A program made the position numbers and the translations under genes. A DNA stretch of 32,878 nt from Borrelia sp. P9F1. Its GTDB lineage: Bacteria; Spirochaetota; Spirochaetia; Borreliales; Borreliaceae. The notes beneath the pieces are model-generated. The model had not been told where the DNA came from. It saw only the letters and a list, made by a program, of their open reading frames with translations, and made no database searches. This document shows, one piece after another, positions 30,856 through 32,878 of the stretch (the stretch's first letter is position 1; every line of letters begins with the position of its first letter). The stretch spans positions 1 to 32,878 of the forward strand of contig NZ_CP129408.1 of NCBI RefSeq assembly GCF_030436115.1, in the 5' to 3' direction.

Positions 30856-30909
30856 AACAAATTCCCTTATAAGCTATAAATCTTCAAGCAAGCTTACAAG
30901 GGGTTTGTT
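30856..30909. terminator. Bidirectional hairpin between the lysis genes and tmk
   Basis: AACAAATTCCCTTATAAGCT (30856-30875) pairs imperfectly with 30891-30909 (AGCTTACAAGGGGTTTGTT). It sits between two convergent genes and extends into the 3' end of tmk. It is the likely end of the late operon on one strand and of tmk on the other. Confidence 0.6.
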
Positions 30910-31570
30910 TAACTAAATAATCCAGATAACCTTGATTTGAAGTTGCCTTAATAATCTCTTTGGCATTGAATTTTATATCATTAGGTACATTATTTTCCAA
31001 CACAACTAATTTTGTACGAAGATGCGAAAAATTAATCCGATTTATTACATCTACATATCTGTTTCTAATCTTAATGATAGAATCTCTATCAAGTTCAACT
31101 CTGTCTAGCATACCACTCTTGCTTCGCTTATTTAACCTACTCATTATCCGATCAATAGATGAATCAATGAAAAATATTACCTCAGGCAAGGGAAAAGGTG
31201 AATCAAGCAGATTTGCAGGATTTCCTTGATACACAACACTAGAGAGTAAATATCTATCACATATTACCTTATGACCAGAACAGGGTGGGGCATTAAGCAG
31301 TAAAGATGCCACACCTCCCTCTCCATATATATGTTCCTCTCTATCGGCAAAAAGCAAGTATTCTATTGTTTTATTTGAAAATAAAGGCGTCTCTCTTCTA
31401 AGCTCTTCTCTTATAAGAGTACCAATGGGACCCTCAGTAGGTTCTTTTGTGAAATGGTAATTAAACTTACCAACACACAGGTCCTTTATTGCATCTATTA
31501 TACTAGTCTTACCAACTCCATCCACACCCTCTAGTACATAAAAGTTACTAAGTAACCTACACCTATTCAC
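30884..31570 (-). CDS. tmk: Thymidylate kinase
   Basis: A 228-residue dTMP kinase, converting dTMP to dTDP for DNA synthesis. Motifs: P-loop GVDGVGKTS (15-23), KEPTEGPIG (42-50), YLLFADREEH with the catalytic-region arginine (71-80), DRYLLSSVVYQG (105-116), PEVIFFIDSS (129-138) and a basic lid LNKRSKSGMLDR (146-157). All expected elements are present, so it should be active. The GTG start at 31570 has no ribosome site but lies 6 bases after a -10, so its mRNA should be leaderless. The Borrelia chromosome carries its own tmk, so this is a phage-borne second copy. Confidence 0.9.
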   Translation of the reverse strand: MNRCRLLSNFYVLEGVDGVGKTSIIDAIKDLCVGKFNYHFTKEPTEGPIGTLIREELRRETPLFSNKTIEYLLFADREEHIYGEGGVASLLLNAPPCSGHKVICDRYLLSSVVYQGNPANLLDSPFPLPEVIFFIDSSIDRIMSRLNKRSKSGMLDRVELDRDSIIKIRNRYVDVINRINFSHLRTKLVVLENNVPNDIKFNAKEIIKATSNQGYLDYLVKQTPCKLA

Positions 31571-31576
31571 AAGTCA

Positions 31577-31605
31577 ATCTTAACATTTACGGCAAAAAAT
31601 ATCAA
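31577..31605 (-). promoter_or_regulatory. Promoter of the leaderless tmk mRNA
   Basis: On the minus strand: TTGATA, 17 bases, TAAGAT preceded by TGT (extended -10), six bases (TGACTT), then the GTG start. This is the best complete promoter of the four leaderless-type starts, with five of six -35 positions matching consensus. Confidence 0.75.
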
Positions 31606-31609
31606 AATG

Positions 31610-31748
31610 TGTTAAAATAAGAATGAATCTTAGTTACTAATGTGTTTAAATGAATTCACTATAAATAAACCCCCTTCACCTAATAGGGAGTCTTCATGTT
31701 TTTATCTACTATACCCCAAAAAGACTCAAGCCCCACAAGGGGGCTTTT
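31610..31748 (+). ncRNA. Candidate small RNA divergent from tmk
   Basis: An extended -10 TGTTAAAAT (31610-31618) faces right. A hairpin AAGCCCC (31728-31734) / GGGGCTT (31740-31746) with CTTTT ends the unit about 125 bases later. No frame longer than 29 codons lies within it. Promoter and terminator alone do not prove an RNA; a peptide from ATG 31696 with an AGGGAG site is the alternative. Confidence 0.35.
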
Positions 31749-31876
31749 CATCTTAGCTAAATCCAATAGTAAGAAGACATTATAGGAATCTACCAAAGGT
31801 AGATTAAAAACACCTTTTCTTAACTATTGTACTCAGTATAAATTAAACCTTAAAAAGACTCAAGCCCCCAAAAGCT

Positions 31877-32248
31877 TTATGAACCCTTTAACACAGTATA
31901 TAGCAGTGGCACGAGCGTTAAGAAAAGCCCAATGTTGAGTGTGATAATAGTTCCAAACATCCAACTGTGTAGCTTTAAAGTACCCTTAATCTCCATCTTG
32001 GTCATGGCAATTTCATTCCTTACCATAGCAATCTCATTCTTTAAGTTATCCTCTAACCTACCCAGCTTTAAGTCGAATTTACTCTCTAGATGTTCCAAGT
32101 CCTTGTATGTAAGCTGATTGTGGTAATACCGCTTAGATAAATTATCAGCGACAAACTCTCGCATACCAAGATTTACAAACTCCTCGTATATTACCTCTTG
32201 GGTCACCTGCTCTGTAAAAGGCTCTGCTTTTAAAGCTTGTGCTTGCAT
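31877..32248 (-). CDS. bdr: Bdr family membrane-anchored protein
   Basis: A 123-residue Bdr protein on the minus strand. VIYEEFVNLGMREFVADNL (19-37) is the family signature, then DLEHLESKFDLKLGRLEDNL, two short repeats (MVRNEIAMTKMEI) and a C-terminal membrane segment (about 97-118). The ATG has a GAGAGG site, and a -10 TATAAT lies upstream on the minus strand (32268-32273). It is the only gene on this side of the duplicated origin and is read away from it. Confidence 0.9.
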   Translation of the reverse strand: MQAQALKAEPFTEQVTQEVIYEEFVNLGMREFVADNLSKRYYHNQLTYKDLEHLESKFDLKLGRLEDNLKNEIAMVRNEIAMTKMEIKGTLKLHSWMFGTIITLNIGLFLTLVPLLYTVLKGS

Positions 32249-32267
32249 ATCAATACCTCTCGGTCCA

Positions 32268-32273
32268 ATTATA
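32268..32273 (-). promoter_or_regulatory. -10 element of the minus-strand bdr
   Basis: Perfect TATAAT on the minus strand, 19 bases upstream of the ATG, leaving room for the GAGAGG ribosome site. No good -35 is seen. Confidence 0.5.
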
Positions 32274-32308
32274 GTCTATTTGCCCATAAAAGTCTTATCC
32301 TAGTCTCC

Positions 32309-32340
32309 AAAAAAGCTTAAAGCCCCAAGAGGGGCTTTAA
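32309..32340 (-). terminator. Minus-strand terminator in repeat copy A
   Basis: TTAAAGCCCC (32317-32326) and GGGGCTTTAA (32331-32340) form a perfect 10-bp stem with an AAGA loop. Read on the minus strand it is followed by a T-run, so it would stop transcripts leaving the origin towards bdr. The copy B version (32684-32707) has one mismatch. Confidence 0.65.
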
Positions 32341-32384
32341 AACTTGCGAATAATAATTTAACAAATCAACAAAGGAGCTTGCAG

Positions 32385-32393
32385 TTATCCACG
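32385..32393 (+). other. DnaA-box-like 9-mer, copy A
   Basis: TTATCCACG, one base from the consensus DnaA box TTATCCACA, in the conserved context GCAGTTATCCAC. Its partner in copy B is a perfect match. DnaA dependence of Borrelia plasmids is not established, so the role is open. Confidence 0.45.
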
Positions 32394-32479
32394 GGATAGT
32401 AGACAACGAACACTCATTTGTACTCATTATTGTATCAACCGTTATTATACATAAAAGAGAAAAACACAAGACCCCAAAC

Positions 32480-32501
32480 AAAAAAAAACTCCTCAGAGGA
32501 G
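32480..32501 (-). terminator. Minus-strand terminator, copy A
   Basis: CTCCTCAGAGGAG (32489-32501) is a palindrome that folds with a 3-base loop; on the minus strand it is followed by a run of T. It would insulate the origin from transcription coming from the rep side. Confidence 0.6.
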
Positions 32502-32529
32502 AATCCGCTTTTAAAACAACCGAACAATA

Positions 32530-32570
32530 GGTTATAGCCGAAAGGAAAAATGCCCAAAAAAACTATAACC
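32530..32570. repeat. Inverted repeat, copy A
   Basis: GGTTATAG (32530-32537) and CTATAACC (32563-32570), identical in arms and spacer length to the element at 6-46. Confidence 0.6.
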
Positions 32571-32750
32571 CAAAAACGTTATATCTATTTTTTTCTTAAA
32601 AATCAAACTTACCTTTAATTTTTTTTTAAAAAAATAAACACCGCTCTTTTATTTTAAATTTTTCTTGTGGTGTCCAAAAAAGCTTAAAGCCCCAAGAGGG
32701 GCTCTAAAACTTGCCAATTATAATTAAAATACCAACAAAGAGGCGTGCAG

Positions 32751-32759
32751 TTATCCACA
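32751..32759 (+). other. DnaA-box-like 9-mer, copy B
   Basis: TTATCCACA, a perfect match to the consensus DnaA box, in the same GCAG-preceded context as copy A. A chance match to a given 9-mer is uncommon in a window of this size, and its position beside the rep gene favours a real role. Confidence 0.5.
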
Positions 32760-32833
32760 GAATAGTAGAGAACAGATCCCCATTTGTATCAACCATTGTT
32801 ATACATAAGAGAGAAAAACACAAGACCCCAAAC

Positions 32834-32855
32834 AAAAAAAAACTCCTCAGAGGAG
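32834..32855 (-). terminator. Minus-strand terminator, copy B
   Basis: Second copy of CTCCTCAGAGGAG (32843-32855) with an A-run on its left, that is a T-run on the minus strand. Confidence 0.6.
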
Positions 32856-32878
32856 AATCCGCTTTTAAAACAACCGAA

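Larger units (their letters stand above)
31571..31876. other. Intergenic region between tmk and bdr
   Basis: About 300 bases without a clear gene. It contains the tmk promoter, the divergent -10 with possible small RNA, a hairpin terminator at 31728-31748 that can act on both strands, and a second partial copy of AAAAAGACTCAAGCCCC at about 31855, just after the bdr stop. Nothing else is recognisable. Confidence 0.6.
32306..32658. repeat. Origin-region tandem repeat copy A
   Basis: This copy aligns with 32673-32878 joined to 1-132. The order of parts is the same in both: a GCCCC-AAGA-GGGGC hairpin, a GCAGTTATCCAC element, a CTCCTCAGAGGAG terminator, the GGTTATAG/CTATAACC inverted repeat and an AT-rich tail. 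Copy B lacks about a dozen bases in the middle. The segment lies beside the PF57/62 gene and is probably the replication origin. Confidence 0.87.
32673..32878. repeat. First part of origin-region tandem repeat copy B
   Basis: Matches 32306-32524 and continues across the circular junction into positions 1-132. It contains a hairpin (32684-32707), a perfect DnaA-box-like 9-mer (32751-32759) and the terminator palindrome (32843-32855). Confidence 0.87.

Noticed and set aside
31696..31785. 29-codon frame with an AGGGAG ribosome site
   Set aside because: It runs through the terminator hairpin and much of its peptide is encoded by the stem; I treat the stretch as a possible RNA instead.
1..32878. 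CRISPR arrays, tRNA or rRNA genes, insertion sequences
   Set aside because: No regularly spaced repeats, cloverleaf-type sequence, rRNA segment or transposase gene was seen on either strand.

Overview
The window looks like one complete circular prophage plasmid of a Borrelia spirochaete, closely related in layout to the Lyme-group cp32 / phiBB-1 family. The DNA is strongly AT-rich. It carries the four-gene Borrelia plasmid maintenance cassette (families PF57/62, PF50, PF32/ParA and PF49), Bdr proteins, and a late phage gene set whose members match the Borrelia-restricted DUF families (DUF1073, 1357, 228, 3890, 1506, 764, 787, 1463, 1473, 1322, 759, 792, 693, 777, 276, 735, 685). I see no Erp/OspE-F, Mlp or Rev genes and there is a plasmid-borne thymidylate kinase, so a relapsing-fever-type Borrelia is more likely than a Lyme-group one; this is inference. 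The last bases run into the first bases as a continuation of a tandem repeat of about 350 bp, so the molecule is probably closed and was cut inside the repeat.

Layout. (1) About 32306-313 across the junction: tandemly duplicated putative origin with inverted repeats, DnaA-box-like 9-mers and terminators facing the minus strand. (2) 314-3868: replication and partition cassette ending in a strong terminator. (3) 4001-7718: recombination operon with a near-consensus promoter overlapping a palindrome, an 18-codon leader peptide, an ERF-type annealing protein, a coiled-coil protein with a Cys/His cluster, a YqaJ/DUF244-type exonuclease and an unknown protein, several linked by ATGA overlaps. (4) 7737-10308, minus strand: large terminase, an HTH protein in the small-terminase position, and a DUF261-like protein. 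(5) 10436-13995: accessory island with three bdr loci (one broken), an orphan gene, a 16-bp perfect inverted repeat and a tyrosine recombinase with a full catalytic set. (6) 14189-30843, plus strand: portal, scaffold, decoration, capsid, head-tail connectors, contractile-tail proteins in PBSX-like order, baseplate, tail fibre, and a lysis cassette (BlyA, BlyB, small lipoprotein). (7) 30884-32248, minus strand: thymidylate kinase and a fourth bdr, separated by a possible small-RNA locus.

How it fits together: ParA and its partners keep the prophage as a low-copy circle; the annealing-protein/exonuclease pair would serve recombination-dependent replication; the terminase fills heads built from the portal-capsid block; the tail block builds a myovirus tail; BlyA/BlyB and the lipoprotein sit where lysis genes belong. 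The most unusual signal is regulatory: four separate start codons (terminase, portal, gp25-like baseplate protein, thymidylate kinase) lie exactly 6 bases after an extended -10 element (TGTTAAAAT, TGTTATAAT or TGTTAAGAT) with no Shine-Dalgarno sequence, which predicts leaderless mRNAs for key phage genes.
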